Shown: positions 1-8,681, numbered from the stretch's first letter. The stretch: DNA of 64,000 bases from Pseudomonas sp. 21 (GCF_000955805.1 NZ_JYOA01000003.1:764944-828943), one strand, 5' to 3'. A program made the numbers and translations. Notes: a model not told the origin generated them from the letters alone.

Positions 1-896
1 CGGTGAATCGCCTGGAAGCGACCCTGGCCGAGCGTCTGGGATTCGCTGCCGCGCTGTTCGTGCCCACCGGCACCATGAGCAACCTGCTCGGCCTGATGGC
101 CCATTGCGGCCGTGGCGACGAGTACATCGTCGGCCAGCAGGCGCACACCTATAAATATGAAGGCGGCGGCGCCGCGGTACTGGGCTCCATTCAGCCGCAG
201 CCCATCGAGGGCGAAGCCGACGGTTCGCTGGACCTGGCCAAGGTCGAGGCGGCGATCAAGCAGGACGATTTCCACTTCGCCCGCACCCGCCTGCTGGCGC
301 TGGAAAACACCATGCAGGGCAAGGTACTGCCGCTGACCTACCTGGCGGCTGCGCGGGAAATGACCCGCCGCCGCGGCCTGGCGCTGCACCTGGACGGTGC
401 GCGCCTGTACAACGCGGCGGTGAAGCTGGGCGTGGACGCCCGCGAGATCACCCGCCATTTCGACTCGGTCTCGGTGTGCCTGTCCAAGGGGCTTGGTGCG
501 CCGGTGGGATCGGTGCTCTGCGGCGATGCCGAACTGATCGGCCGCGCCCGACGCCTGCGCAAGATGGTCGGCGGCGGCATGCGCCAGGCCGGTGGCCTCG
601 CGGCAGCGGCGCTGTATGCGCTGGACCATCAGGTCGAGCGTCTGGCCGAGGACCACGCCAACGCTGAAGCGCTAGGCCGTGGCCTGGCCGAACTGGGCTA
701 CGCCATCGAGCCGGTGCAGACCAACATGGTCTACGTCGGCATTGGCGAGCAGGCCGGCGCACTGGGTGAACACCTGGCCGACCATGGCATTCGTGTCAGC
801 CCGGCAGCGCGCCTGCGCCTGGTCAGCCACCTCGATGTGAAAAGCGCCGATATCCCGCGTATTGTCGAAGCTTTTGCCGCCTTTCGTCGTTCCTGA
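1..896 (+). CDS. ltaE: Low-specificity L-threonine aldolase, 5' end cut by window
   Basis: PLP-dependent fold-type I enzyme that splits L-threonine or L-allo-threonine into glycine and acetaldehyde in the cytoplasm. The frame is open to the left edge, so roughly the first 50 residues lie outside the window; the GTG at position 3 is internal, not a start. Visible family features are a TGTMSN motif near the left end, the cofactor-binding HLDGAR segment, and the SVCLSKGLGAPVGS segment carrying the Schiff-base lysine. The C-terminal domain ends normally at the TGA. About 120 bp with a strong hairpin separate it from alaS, so the two are probably not co-transcribed. The family call is firm. Other beta-eliminating aldolases of the same fold cannot be fully excluded. 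Confidence 0.85.
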   Translation, partial: VNRLEATLAERLGFAAALFVPTGTMSNLLGLMAHCGRGDEYIVGQQAHTYKYEGGGAAVLGSIQPQPIEGEADGSLDLAKVEAAIKQDDFHFARTRLLALENTMQGKVLPLTYLAAAREMTRRRGLALHLDGARLYNAAVKLGVDAREITRHFDSVSVCLSKGLGAPVGSVLCGDAELIGRARRLRKMVGGGMRQAGGLAAAALYALDHQVERLAEDHANAEALGRGLAELGYAIEPVQTNMVYVGIGEQAGALGEHLADHGIRVSPAARLRLVSHLDVKSADIPRIVEAFAAFRRS

Positions 897-905
897 CAGA
901 AATTA

Positions 906-934
906 TTGCGCGATAGGGGTTAACTATCGCGCAA
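906..934. repeat. Perfect 11-bp inverted repeat (hairpin) between ltaE and alaS
   Basis: TTGCGCGATAG and CTATCGCGCAA flank a 7-nt loop. There is no T-run on the + strand, so it is not a textbook terminator. It begins 9 bp after the ltaE stop and lies just upstream of the alaS -10 element. It may be a 3' end-protecting hairpin for the ltaE mRNA or an operator for alaS. Confidence 0.7.
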
Positions 935-962
935 AGACACTACAACCTTGATGCGGGGCCGA

Positions 963-968
963 TATAAT
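963..968 (+). promoter_or_regulatory. Consensus -10 hexamer of the alaS promoter
   Basis: A perfect TATAAT lies 50 bp before the alaS ATG. No good -35 is present at 17 bp upstream (CTACAA region), so the element may depend on other contacts. A start site near 975 would give a leader of about 43 nt. Confidence 0.5.
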
Positions 969-1017
969 GCGGCCCTTTGCCGGCGATTCGTGGCCGCATT
1001 TTTCCGTGGAAGAACCT

Positions 1018-3642
1018 ATGAAAAGCGCTGAAATCCGTGAAGCCTTCCTCCGCTTCTTCGAAGAGAAGGGGCACACCCGCGTAGCGTCCAGTTCGCTGAT
1101 CCCCGCGAACGACCCGACCCTGCTGTTCACCAACGCAGGCATGAACCAGTTCAAGGATTGCTTCCTGGGCCTGGAAAAGCGCGCCTACACCCGCGCTACC
1201 ACCAGCCAGAAGTGCGTGCGTGCCGGCGGCAAGCACAACGACCTGGAAAACGTCGGCTATACCGCGCGCCACCACACCTTCTTCGAAATGCTGGGCAACT
1301 TCAGCTTCGGCGACTATTTCAAGCGCGATGCCATCACCTATGCCTGGGAATTCCTCACCTCGGACAAGTGGCTGAACCTGCCCAAGGACAAGCTCTGGGT
1401 CACCGTCTACGCCACCGATGACGAGGCCTACGACATCTGGACCCAGGAAGTCGGCATTCCGGCCGAGCGCATGGTCCGCATCGGCGACAACAAGGGCGCT
1501 CCCTACGCTTCGGACAACTTCTGGGCGATGGGCGACACCGGTCCTTGCGGCCCGTGCACCGAGATCTTCTTCGACCACGGCGCCGACATCTGGGGCGGCC
1601 CGCCCGGCTCGCCGGAAGAAGACGGCGACCGCTACATCGAGATCTGGAACAACGTCTTCATGCAGTTCAACCGCACCGCGGATGGCGTCATGCACGCGCT
1701 GCCGGCGCCGAGCGTGGACACCGGCATGGGCCTTGAGCGCATCAGCGCCGTGCTGCAGCACGTTCACTCGAACTACGAGATCGACCTGTTCCAGAGCCTG
1801 CTGAAGGCGTCGGCCGACGCCATCGGTTGCGCCAACGACGACGCGCCGTCGCTGAAAGTGGTCGCCGACCACATCCGTTCCTGCGGCTTCCTGATCGCCG
1901 ACGGCGTGCTGCCGTCCAACGAAGGCCGCGGCTACGTGCTGCGTCGCATCATCCGTCGCGCCTGCCGCCACGGTAACAAGCTGGGCGCCAAGGGCACCTT
2001 CTTCCACAAGATCGTCTCCGCCCTGGTCGGCGAGATGGGCGAGGCCTTCGTCGAACTCAAGCAGCAGCAGGCGCACATCGAGCGCGTGCTGAAGACCGAG
2101 GAAGAGCAGTTCGCCAAGACCCTGGAGCAGGGCCTGAAGATCCTCGAGCAGGACCTGTCCGAGCTCAAGGGCAGCGTCATCCCCGGCAACGTGGTGTTCA
2201 AGCTGTACGACACCTACGGCTTCCCGGTGGACCTGACCAACGACATCGCCCGCGAGCGCAGCCTGACCCTCGACGAGGAAGGCTTCGAGCGCGAGATGGA
2301 GGCCCAGCGTGAGCGTGCCCGCTCCGCCAGCGCCTTCGGCATGGATTACAACAGCCTGGTGAAAGTGGATGGCGACACCCGCTTCCTCGGTTACCAGGGC
2401 GTTTCCGGCGCCGGCCAGATCATCGCGCTGTTCAAGGATGGCAAGGCCGTCGAGCAGCTGAACGAAGGCGAGGAGGGCGTCGTCGTCCTTGACCAGACCC
2501 CCTTCTACGCCGAGTCCGGCGGCCAGGTCGGTGACAGCGGCTATCTGCAGGGTGCTGGCGTGCGCTTCGACGTACGCGACACCACCAAGGCCGGCGGTGC
2601 GCACCTGCACCACGGTGTGGTTGCCCAGGGCAGCCTGAGCGTTGGCGCGGCTGTCAAAGCCGAAGTCGACGCCTCCGTGCGCCAGGCTACCGCGCTGAAC
2701 CACTCCGCTACCCACCTGCTGCACGCTGCGCTGCGCCAGGTGCTGGGCGATCACGTCCAGCAGAAGGGCTCGCTGGTCGATAGCCAGCGCCTGCGCTTCG
2801 ACTTCAGCCACTTCGAGGCGATCAAGCCCGAGCAGCTGAAGCAGCTGGAAGACATCGTCAACACCGAGATCCGCAAGAACTCCGAGGTCGAGACCGAAGA
2901 GACCGACATCGAATCCGCCAAGAACAAGGGCGCCATGGCGCTGTTCGGCGAGAAGTACGGTGATCAGGTGCGCGTGCTGAGCATGGGCGGCAGCTTCTCC
3001 GTCGAACTTTGCGGCGGCACGCACGTGTCCCGTACGGGCGACATCGGTCTGTTCAAGATCACCAGCGAAGGCGGTGTGGCTTCCGGCGTGCGCCGTATCG
3101 AAGCGGTCACCGGCGGCGCTGCGCTGGCCTACCTCAATGGTGCCGAGGAGCAACTCAAGGAAGCGGCCGGCCTGGTCAAGGGCAGCCGCGACAACCTGCT
3201 GGACAAGCTGTCCGGCCTGATCGAGCGCAACCGTCAGCTGGAGAAGGAGCTGGAGCAGCTCAAGGCCAAGGCTGCCAGCGCAGCCGGTGACGACCTGGCG
3301 GGTTCCGCCGTGGACGTCGGTGGCGTGAAGGTGCTGTCCTCGCGTCTCGACGGCCTCGATGGCAAGGCGCTGCTGGCGCTGGTCGACCAACTGAAGAACA
3401 AGCTGGGCAGCGGCGTGATCCTGCTGGGCGGCGTGTTCGAAGAGAAGGTCGTGCTGGTCGCCGGCGTGACCCAGGATCTGACCGCCAAGCTCAAGGCCGG
3501 CGATCTGATGAAGCAGGCCGCTGCGGCCGTGGGCGGGAAGGGCGGTGGTCGCCCGGACATGGCCCAGGGCGGTGGCGTGGATGCCGGCAAGCTGGACGAA
3601 GCTCTGGCGCTGGCCGTGACATTTGTCGAACAGGGCCTCTAA
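1018..3642 (+). CDS. alaS: Alanine--tRNA ligase
   Basis: Charges tRNA-Ala in the cytoplasm. The product is 874 residues, the usual length for bacterial AlaRS. The chosen ATG gives the standard N-terminus [19 protein letters not shown]; an in-frame ATG 51 bp earlier would add residues not typical of the family. The N-terminal class II catalytic domain is followed by the editing domain with the zinc-binding HSATH (about residue 562) and CGGTH (about residue 665) motifs, then the C-Ala dimerisation/DHHA1 tail rich in glycine ([14 protein letters not shown]). It is followed by lysC and rsmA, the conserved gammaproteobacterial order recA-recX-alaS-lysC-csrA or part of it. No anomalies. Confidence 0.98.
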   Translation: MKSAEIREAFLRFFEEKGHTRVASSSLIPANDPTLLFTNAGMNQFKDCFLGLEKRAYTRATTSQKCVRAGGKHNDLENVGYTARHHTFFEMLGNFSFGDYFKRDAITYAWEFLTSDKWLNLPKDKLWVTVYATDDEAYDIWTQEVGIPAERMVRIGDNKGAPYASDNFWAMGDTGPCGPCTEIFFDHGADIWGGPPGSPEEDGDRYIEIWNNVFMQFNRTADGVMHALPAPSVDTGMGLERISAVLQHVHSNYEIDLFQSLLKASADAIGCANDDAPSLKVVADHIRSCGFLIADGVLPSNEGRGYVLRRIIRRACRHGNKLGAKGTFFHKIVSALVGEMGEAFVELKQQQAHIERVLKTEEEQFAKTLEQGLKILEQDLSELKGSVIPGNVVFKLYDTYGFPVDLTNDIARERSLTLDEEGFEREMEAQRERARSASAFGMDYNSLVKVDGDTRFLGYQGVSGAGQIIALFKDGKAVEQLNEGEEGVVVLDQTPFYAESGGQVGDSGYLQGAGVRFDVRDTTKAGGAHLHHGVVAQGSLSVGAAVKAEVDASVRQATALNHSATHLLHAALRQVLGDHVQQKGSLVDSQRLRFDFSHFEAIKPEQLKQLEDIVNTEIRKNSEVETEETDIESAKNKGAMALFGEKYGDQVRVLSMGGSFSVELCGGTHVSRTGDIGLFKITSEGGVASGVRRIEAVTGGAALAYLNGAEEQLKEAAGLVKGSRDNLLDKLSGLIERNRQLEKELEQLKAKAASAAGDDLAGSAVDVGGVKVLSSRLDGLDGKALLALVDQLKNKLGSGVILLGGVFEEKVVLVAGVTQDLTAKLKAGDLMKQAAAAVGGKGGGRPDMAQGGGVDAGKLDEALALAVTFVEQGL

Positions 3643-3743
3643 AGGCCCTGAAATACGGGGCCCGCAGCGCGTCCGGCGGGCCTTGGCAGCATGCGGTGAT
3701 GCATGTTTAATGGGCGCCCTTCAGGAATCAGGCGGCTTTTGAA

Positions 3744-4979
3744 ATGGCTTTGATCGTACAGAAGTTTGGAGGGACCTCCGTCGGCACCGTCGAGAGAATC
3801 GAGCAGGTAGCCGAGAAGGTGAAGAAATTCCGTGAAGCGGGCGACGACATCGTCGTGGTGGTGTCCGCCATGAGCGGCGAGACCAACCGCCTGATTGGTC
3901 TGGCGAAACAGATCATGGACCAGCCGATTCCGCGCGAGCTGGACGTGATGGTCTCCACCGGCGAGCAGGTGACCATCGCCCTGCTGAGCATGGCGCTGAT
4001 GAAGCGCGGCGTGCCGGCGGTGTCCTACACCGGCAACCAGGTCCGCATCCTGACCGACAGTTCCCACACCAAGGCGCGTATCCTGAGCATCGACGATGCG
4101 AACATTCGCGCAGATCTGAAAGCCGGCCGCGTAGTCGTTGTCGCTGGCTTCCAGGGGGTGGACGAGCAGGGCAACATCACGACCCTCGGTCGTGGCGGTT
4201 CCGATACCACCGGCGTAGCCCTGGCGGCGGCACTGAAGGCCGACGAGTGCCAGATCTACACCGACGTCGATGGCGTCTACACCACCGACCCGCGCGTCGT
4301 GCCGCAGGCGCGTCGCCTGGACAAGATCACCTTCGAAGAGATGCTGGAAATGGCCAGCCTCGGTTCCAAGGTGCTGCAGATCCGCTCGGTGGAATTCGCC
4401 GGCAAGTACAACGTCCCGCTGCGCGTGCTGCACAGCTTCCAGGAGGGTCCGGGCACCCTCATTACCCTTGATGAAGAGGAATCCATGGAACAGCCGATCA
4501 TCTCCGGCATCGCCTTCAACCGCGACGAAGCCAAGCTGACCATCCGTGGCGTACCGGATACCCCCGGCGTTGCTTTCAAGATTCTCGGCCCGATCAGTGC
4601 CGCCAATGTAGAAGTCGACATGATCGTGCAGAACGTCGCGCACGATAACACCACCGACTTCACCTTCACCGTGCACCGCAACGACTACCAGGCCGCCCTG
4701 GAAATCCTCAAGCAGACCGCTGTCACCATCGGTGCGCGCGAAGCGACCGGCGACACCAACATCGCCAAGGTTTCCATCGTCGGTGTCGGCATGCGTTCCC
4801 ACGCCGGTGTCGCCAGCCGCATGTTCGAAGCCCTGGCCAAGGAGACCATCAACATCCAGATGATCTCCACCTCGGAAATCAAGGTGTCCGTGGTCATCGA
4901 AGAGAAGTACCTCGAGTTGGCGGTCCGTGCCCTGCACACCGCTTTCGAACTCGACGCCCCGGCCCGACAGGGCGAGTAA
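3744..4979 (+). CDS. lysC: Aspartate kinase (lysine/threonine-sensitive type)
   Basis: Phosphorylates aspartate, the first step to lysine, threonine, methionine and diaminopimelate. It has 411 residues, with the kinase domain first (KFGGTSV at residues 7-13, the substrate/ATP-binding signature) and two ACT domains in the last ~150 residues, which bind inhibitory amino acids. This is the monofunctional class with no homoserine dehydrogenase fusion. An internal ATG with a good Shine-Dalgarno sequence at 4485 suggests a separate beta subunit (see that entry). It lies 101 bp after alaS and is followed by a rho-independent terminator. Confidence 0.97.
   Translation: MALIVQKFGGTSVGTVERIEQVAEKVKKFREAGDDIVVVVSAMSGETNRLIGLAKQIMDQPIPRELDVMVSTGEQVTIALLSMALMKRGVPAVSYTGNQVRILTDSSHTKARILSIDDANIRADLKAGRVVVVAGFQGVDEQGNITTLGRGGSDTTGVALAAALKADECQIYTDVDGVYTTDPRVVPQARRLDKITFEEMLEMASLGSKVLQIRSVEFAGKYNVPLRVLHSFQEGPGTLITLDEEESMEQPIISGIAFNRDEAKLTIRGVPDTPGVAFKILGPISAANVEVDMIVQNVAHDNTTDFTFTVHRNDYQAALEILKQTAVTIGAREATGDTNIAKVSIVGVGMRSHAGVASRMFEALAKETINIQMISTSEIKVSVVIEEKYLELAVRALHTAFELDAPARQGE
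4474..4487 (+). promoter_or_regulatory. Internal ribosome-binding site and start codon in lysC (putative beta subunit)
   Basis: AGAGGA lies 4 nt before an in-frame ATG at 4485. Initiation here would give a 164-residue protein consisting only of the ACT regulatory domains. Many alpha2beta2 aspartate kinases make their small subunit this way, so the site is plausible. Actual use is inferred. Confidence 0.5.
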
Positions 4980-4993
4980 GGCGAGAACTACCG

Positions 4994-5019
4994 AAAGGCG
5001 CGGCTACCCCGCGCCTTTT
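4994..5019 (+). terminator. Rho-independent terminator of lysC
   Basis: GGCGCGG pairs with CCGCGCC around a 5-nt loop, extended by AAA/TTT, with TTTT and then TTTTT shortly after. It begins 15 bp after the lysC stop and isolates rsmA transcription from lysC. Confidence 0.85.
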
Positions 5020-5041
5020 GTCGTTTTTGACTGTCTGACAG

Positions 5042-5070
5042 GAACTTTCTTTCCGGCAGGACTGGTCAAT
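5042..5070 (+). promoter_or_regulatory. Candidate AlgU (sigma-22) promoter upstream of rsmA
   Basis: GAACTT, an exact match to the AlgU -35 consensus, is followed 18 nt later by TCAAT. The usual spacing is 16-17, so the fit is imperfect. AlgU is known to drive rsmA in P. aeruginosa, which supports the assignment. It lies about 95-125 bp before the rsmA start. Confidence 0.4.
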
Positions 5071-5165
5071 ACTTGGGTGAAGGATTCGCGCACTTGATCT
5101 ATACGAATCTGCCACCATTTCTTTTTTTGCAGACTGCTTATCCCGTAACACGTAAGGAGAAAGGA

Positions 5166-5351
5166 ATGCTGATTCTGACACGCCGGGTCGGAGAGACCCT
5201 GATGGTCGGTGATGACGTCACCGTGACTGTACTGGGCGTCAAAGGTAATCAGGTGCGTATCGGTGTGAATGCGCCGAAGGAAGTTGCTGTGCACCGTGAG
5301 GAAATCTACCAGCGCATCCAGAAAGAGAAAGACCAAGAACCAAACCATTAA
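5166..5351 (+). CDS. rsmA: Carbon storage regulator RsmA/CsrA
   Basis: Global post-transcriptional regulator that binds ANGGA motifs in mRNA leaders and controls the switch between motile/acute and biofilm behaviour. It has 61 residues and keeps the residues essential for RNA binding: L4 in the first strand and R44 in VHREEIY. The ATG at 5166 is preceded by AAGGAGA, and a second AAGGA abuts the start codon. The paired GGA motifs over the ribosome-binding site could allow autoregulation, as is known for csrA. A longer frame from 5073 has no family similarity before the [10 protein letters not shown] start. Confidence 0.98.
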   Translation: MLILTRRVGETLMVGDDVTVTVLGVKGNQVRIGVNAPKEVAVHREEIYQRIQKEKDQEPNH

Positions 5352-5369
5352 TTTTTCTAAAATTTTTCT

Positions 5370-5397
5370 TTGCAAACGGGGAAAACATGGATATCAT
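5370..5397 (+). promoter_or_regulatory. Sigma-70 promoter for tRNA-Ser
   Basis: TTGCAA and TATCAT are separated by 16 bp and followed by a GC-rich GCGCCCC discriminator typical of stringently controlled stable-RNA promoters. The tRNA starts 15 bp after the -10. Confidence 0.6.
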
Positions 5398-5411
5398 GCG
5401 CCCCGTGTTGC

Positions 5412-5504
<93 letters not shown>

Positions 5505-5566
5505 GCATCCTCTGGTGCGATGAGTTGTCCGGTTACGTAAGTGACTGAAAAGATTGAAAAATCTTG

Positions 5567-5595
5567 TTGACAGGTCAGAAAAATCGCCCTAGAAT
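5567..5595 (+). promoter_or_regulatory. Near-consensus sigma-70 promoter for the tRNA-Arg pair
   Basis: TTGACA and TAGAAT with 17-bp spacing, followed by TTGCGCCC. One mismatch from consensus. It starts transcription about 10 bp before the first tRNA-Arg. Confidence 0.8.
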
Positions 5596-5611
5596 TTGCG
5601 CCCTCATCAGC

Positions 5612-5688
5612 GCACTCATAGCTCAGCTGGATAGAGTACTCGGCTACGAACCGAGCGGTCGGAGGTTCGAATCCTCCTGAGTGCGCCA
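5612..5688 (+). tRNA. tRNA-Arg (ACG anticodon), copy 1
   Basis: 77 nt with acceptor GCACTCA/TGAGTGC, discriminator G and encoded CCA. The anticodon loop is CTACGAA with ACG anticodon (A34 presumably edited to inosine by TadA, reading CGU/CGC/CGA). Identical to the copy at 5787. Confidence 0.97.
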
Positions 5689-5786
5689 TATACGAGGCAA
5701 CGCGAAAGCGGGGCTTCAGTGGCGAAAGGGCTGAAAAGCCAATAGCTGCAACCAGTTGGTGAATCTGGTTAAACTTTGCCAACGAC

Positions 5787-5863
5787 GCACTCATAGCTCA
5801 GCTGGATAGAGTACTCGGCTACGAACCGAGCGGTCGGAGGTTCGAATCCTCCTGAGTGCGCCA
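5787..5863 (+). tRNA. tRNA-Arg (ACG anticodon), copy 2
   Basis: Exact duplicate of copy 1, beginning 98 bp after it. No separate promoter is evident in the spacer, so the two are probably processed from one transcript ending at the terminator at 5871-5899. Confidence 0.97.
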
Positions 5864-5870
5864 TATACGA

Positions 5871-5899
5871 AAGGGTCTGCAGAAATGCAGGCCCTTTTT
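5871..5899 (+). terminator. Rho-independent terminator of the tRNA-Arg transcript
   Basis: GGGTCTGC pairs with GCAGGCCC (one G-T wobble) around AGAAAT and is followed by TTTTT. Confidence 0.85.
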
Positions 5900-5930
5900 C
5901 TTTGCCTTCAAGAAAGCATGGGCAAGTTGG

Positions 5931-6458
5931 TCAACGCTTCGCCTTGCCCATCACGCAACCATCCTCATCGAAGGTCACGGTGCGTGCGCCGTGCTTCTTG
6001 TCCGCCTCGTAGTGATAGCGCAGCGTCTCGTTGTGCTGGCTGGTCCTGTCTGGCCTCCCCAGGGCGCTCTCCACGTCGCTGCGCGTCATTCCCGTCCTTA
6101 CGCGCCCCTCGATGATCGCCTTGCGCCGTGCGCTGCCCGTGACGCGGTTGCCGCAGCCGTTCTGCTGTTCGCCAACGACCACGACGGACTCTCCTCGCTC
6201 GGCTTCCTTGCCCCGGCCCCTGCTTCGCGTCGCAGGCTTCTGCACGATGGTCTCCTGCGGTATCGCCATCGGCACCGGCTCGCCGCTGCCGGGCGTGGGG
6301 TTGTTCGCTTCCTGGATTTCCTGCTGTCGTTCCGTGGGGCAGCCATACTGACTGAACAGCACGCTGCCATCGGCCGCGGTGCAACGGAACACCGAGGCCG
6401 CCTCGCAGGTCGGTACCAGTGGAATCAGGAGTGAACAGAGCAGGGCGGGCAGGCGCAT
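5931..6458 (-). CDS. DUF4124-containing exported protein with SmpA/OmlA-like C-terminus
   Basis: 175 residues with an N-terminal Sec signal peptide (about residues 1-20, cut near CEA-AS). The mature N-terminus matches the DUF4124 pattern (VFRCTAADGSVLFSQYGCP), a short cysteine-containing periplasmic domain common in Pseudomonas. A low-complexity linker follows. The last ~60 residues (RTGMTRSDVESALGRPDR) resemble the SmpA/OmlA (BamE-like) fold, in which a GMT-x-x-DV segment precedes the LGxP turn. Function unknown; it acts in the periplasm or envelope. It is alone, convergent with the tRNA-Arg transcript. An ATG with an upstream GGAGGAAT-type sequence supports the start. Confidence 0.75.
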   Translation of the reverse strand: MRLPALLCSLLIPLVPTCEAASVFRCTAADGSVLFSQYGCPTERQQEIQEANNPTPGSGEPVPMAIPQETIVQKPATRSRGRGKEAERGESVVVVGEQQNGCGNRVTGSARRKAIIEGRVRTGMTRSDVESALGRPDRTSQHNETLRYHYEADKKHGARTVTFDEDGCVMGKAKR

Positions 6459-6680
6459 GGATTCCTCCGTGATGGCGGGCCTGCCTGCAGCCTAGGAGTG
6501 GAAATTGTCAGTCGGAGCCGGGTGTCCTGTGGGAGCTTTCGGGCGTCGAACCGGGCAGTGATTCGGCAGTGAACTTTCGCCTGCAAGCGATTGTTCTGGC
6601 CGCCATTTTGTAACGCCTAATACACCCCGGAGTGTTATCATTTCCCGCATCTGCCCTCGATGGGCGCATGGGACACCACC

Positions 6681-6740
6681 ATGGACTTACCCAGTAGTTA
6701 CTCAGAACCCCGATTGCGTACACACGACCTGATGTATTGA
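6681..6740 (+). CDS. Candidate 19-codon leader peptide upstream of mgtE
   Basis: An ATG-started frame MDLPSSYSEPRLRTHDLMY ends 40 bp before the mgtE start. It contains prolines at residues 4 and 10 and arginines at 11 and 13. Mg2+ transporter genes in enteric bacteria are known to use Pro-rich leader peptides (mgtL) to sense Mg2+ and proline supply, which motivates the suggestion. The ribosome-binding site is weak (GGGACACCACC). It could be chance. Confidence 0.35.
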   Translation: MDLPSSYSEPRLRTHDLMY

Positions 6741-6741
6741 T

Positions 6742-6768
6742 CCCCTCTGGCCCGTTCTGCCACTGGGG
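6742..6768 (+). promoter_or_regulatory. Hairpin abutting the mgtE ribosome-binding site
   Basis: CCCC pairs with GGGG and TGGC with GCCA, separated by a symmetric 2x2 internal loop and closed by a 7-nt loop. The 3' arm ends 3 nt before the GGAG Shine-Dalgarno sequence of mgtE. The hairpin starts 2 nt after the stop of the candidate leader peptide, so ribosome position could influence it. The pairing is visible; its role is inferred. Confidence 0.4.
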
Positions 6769-6780
6769 GTGGAGCGTGCT

Positions 6781-8223
6781 ATGACCGAAGTAGAAGCCAA
6801 GAAGCCGCAGGAAAGCCTGCAGGACCGCCTCAACCAGGTGGTCGACCTGCTGCACAAGCACAAGCTGGTGGAAGACCTGACGCACCGTCAGGAAGGCCAG
6901 CATCAAGACCTCGTCGAAAACCTCGTGCACCGCCAGAACCTGGCGGAACTCCAGCGCAAGCTGGAAGAGCTGCACCCGGCCGACATCGCCCACATCCTCG
7001 AATCCCTTCCGCTGGATGACCGCCTGACGGTCTGGCAGCTGGTCAAGGCCGAGCGCGACGGCGACATCCTCCTCGAAGTGTCCGACTCCGTGCGGGAAAC
7101 CCTGATCGCCGACATGGACGATCACGAGATCCTCGCCGCGGCCAGGGACATGGATGCCGACGAACTCGCGGACCTTGCGCCGGAACTGCCGCGCGATGTG
7201 GTCCACGAGCTGATGGAAAGCCTCGACCAGCAGCAGCGCGAGCGTGTGCGTTCGGCGCTGTCCTATGAGGAGGACCAGGTCGGCGCGCTGATGGACTTCG
7301 AGATGGTCACCATCCGCGACGACGTCAGCCTGGAAGTGGTGCTGCGCTACCTGCGCCGCCTGAAGGAACTGCCGGGCCATACCGACAAGCTCTTCGTGGT
7401 CGACTACGACGGCGTGCTCAAGGGCGTGCTGCCGATCAAGCGCCTGCTGGTGAACGATCCGGACAAGGACGTGGCGGAGGTCATGGCCACCGATCCGGTG
7501 GCTTTCACCCCCGATGAGGATGGTTATGACGCCGCCCAAGCGTTCGAGCGTTACGACCTAATTTCCGCCCCGGTGGTGGACAAGAACGGCAAACTCATCG
7601 GCCGTCTGACCATCGACGAGATGGTCGACCTGATCCGTGAGGAAAGCGAAAGCGAAGTCCTGAACATGGCCGGTCTGCGCGAAGAGGAAGACATCTTCGC
7701 CTCGGTCTGGAAGTCGGTCGGCAACCGCTGGGCGTGGCTGGCCACCAACCTGGTCACCGCCTTCATCGCCTCGCGGGTGATCGGCCTGTTCGAAGGCTCC
7801 ATCGAGAAGCTGGTGGCGCTGGCCGCGCTGATGCCCATCGTGGCCGGCATCGGTGGCAACTCCGGCAACCAGACCATCACCATGATCGTCCGCGCCATGG
7901 CGCTGGACCAGATCCAGACCAGCAGCGCGAACCGCCTGCTGCGCAAGGAGCTGGGCGTGGCACTGGTGAACGGCCTGGTATGGGGCGGGGTGATCGGCCT
8001 GGTCGCCTTCTACCTGTACGGCAACTGGGAGCTGGGCGCGGTCATGACCGGCGCCATGACACTCAACCTGCTGCTCGCCGCGCTGATGGGGGTGCTGATC
8101 CCGATGACGCTGCTGCGTCTGGGGCGCGACCCGGCGATGGGCTCCAGCGTGATGATCACAGCCATGACCGATAGCGGCGGCTTCTTCATCTTCCTCGGAC
8201 TGGCCACGCTGTTCCTGATGTAA
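6781..8223 (+). CDS. mgtE: Magnesium transporter MgtE
   Basis: Inner-membrane Mg2+ channel, 480 residues, full family length. An N-terminal superhelical MgtE_N domain (about residues 30-135) is followed by two CBS domains (about 140-270), which close the pore when Mg2+ binds. The C-terminal half holds five transmembrane helices with the conserved PIVAGIGGNSGNQT segment (about residue 352) and the TAMTDSGGFF segment near the end, which carries the pore aspartate. The ATG at 6781 has GGAG six bases upstream and is preferred over the GTG at 6769. The gene is monocistronic with a terminator directly after. In P. aeruginosa MgtE also lowers type III secretion; whether that applies here is unknown. 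Confidence 0.95.
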   Translation: MTEVEAKKPQESLQDRLNQVVDLLHKHKLVEDLTHRQEGQHQDLVENLVHRQNLAELQRKLEELHPADIAHILESLPLDDRLTVWQLVKAERDGDILLEVSDSVRETLIADMDDHEILAAARDMDADELADLAPELPRDVVHELMESLDQQQRERVRSALSYEEDQVGALMDFEMVTIRDDVSLEVVLRYLRRLKELPGHTDKLFVVDYDGVLKGVLPIKRLLVNDPDKDVAEVMATDPVAFTPDEDGYDAAQAFERYDLISAPVVDKNGKLIGRLTIDEMVDLIREESESEVLNMAGLREEEDIFASVWKSVGNRWAWLATNLVTAFIASRVIGLFEGSIEKLVALAALMPIVAGIGGNSGNQTITMIVRAMALDQIQTSSANRLLRKELGVALVNGLVWGGVIGLVAFYLYGNWELGAVMTGAMTLNLLLAALMGVLIPMTLLRLGRDPAMGSSVMITAMTDSGGFFIFLGLATLFLM

Positions 8224-8242
8224 CGCCAGCTCTGCCGAAAAG

Positions 8243-8265
8243 GCCGCCTGCGAGGCGGCTTTTTT
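8243..8265 (+). terminator. Rho-independent terminator of mgtE
   Basis: GCCGCC/GGCGGC stem with a 5-nt loop, flanked by AAAA on the left and TTTTTT on the right. It lies 20 bp after the mgtE stop. Confidence 0.9.
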
Positions 8266-8304
8266 GTGCCTGTCGTTACGTGTCACCCGTGAATCGCGGG
8301 CATG

Positions 8305-8327
8305 AAAAAGCCGGCTCGAGGCCGGCT
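8305..8327 (-). terminator. Rho-independent terminator of amrZ (minus strand)
   Basis: AGCCGGC/GCCGGCT stem with a 5-nt loop. On the minus strand it is followed by TTTTT. It sits inside a wider inverted repeat (GTCACCCG at 8282 and CGGGTGAC at 8332). Confidence 0.85.
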
Positions 8328-8348
8328 GTTTCGGGTGACGCGAACGAG

Positions 8349-8681
8349 TCAGGCGTCGTTCTGCGCCATCTCGGCATCGTGCGCAATCAGGGCGATCAGC
8401 GCGTTCTGCTGACGATGGGTCAGTTGGCGGAAGCGCTGCAGCAGTTCGCGTTCGTGCAGGCTGAGCTCCGGGCTGTCCAGGCGGATGCCCAGGTTGTCCT
8501 GCAGCGCACCTTCCTGCAGCAGGCTCTGTTCGAGACGCGCGATGATCTCGGAGTTCATGCTGCGGTGGTGGCTGCGAGCGACGTCGGCGATACGCTCACG
8601 CATGCCTTCGGGCAGACGTACGACGAACTTGTCAGCGGTACGGCTGGAGTAGGTGGGGGTTGCCTGTTTCAATGGGCGCAT
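8349..8681 (-). CDS. amrZ: Alginate and motility regulator Z (ribbon-helix-helix)
   Basis: DNA-binding regulator of alginate, flagella, twitching, Psl and diguanylate cyclase genes. The 110 residues are nearly identical, as I recall it, to P. aeruginosa AmrZ. A flexible N-terminus is followed by the Arc-type strand [11 protein letters not shown] with the DNA-contacting K18 and R22. Two helices ([17 protein letters not shown]) come next, and then a C-terminal tetramerisation region rich in Leu and Gln. It has its own terminator and a candidate AlgU promoter upstream. In P. aeruginosa amrZ adjoins a full phosphonate operon; here only phnN follows. Confidence 0.97.
   Translation of the reverse strand: MRPLKQATPTYSSRTADKFVVRLPEGMRERIADVARSHHRSMNSEIIARLEQSLLQEGALQDNLGIRLDSPELSLHERELLQRFRQLTHRQQNALIALIAHDAEMAQNDA

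Noticed and set aside
940-3390. 816-codon open frame antisense to alaS
   Set aside because: Composition is a mirror of the alaS codons (high GC third positions), no known domain, and alaS is certain on the other strand.
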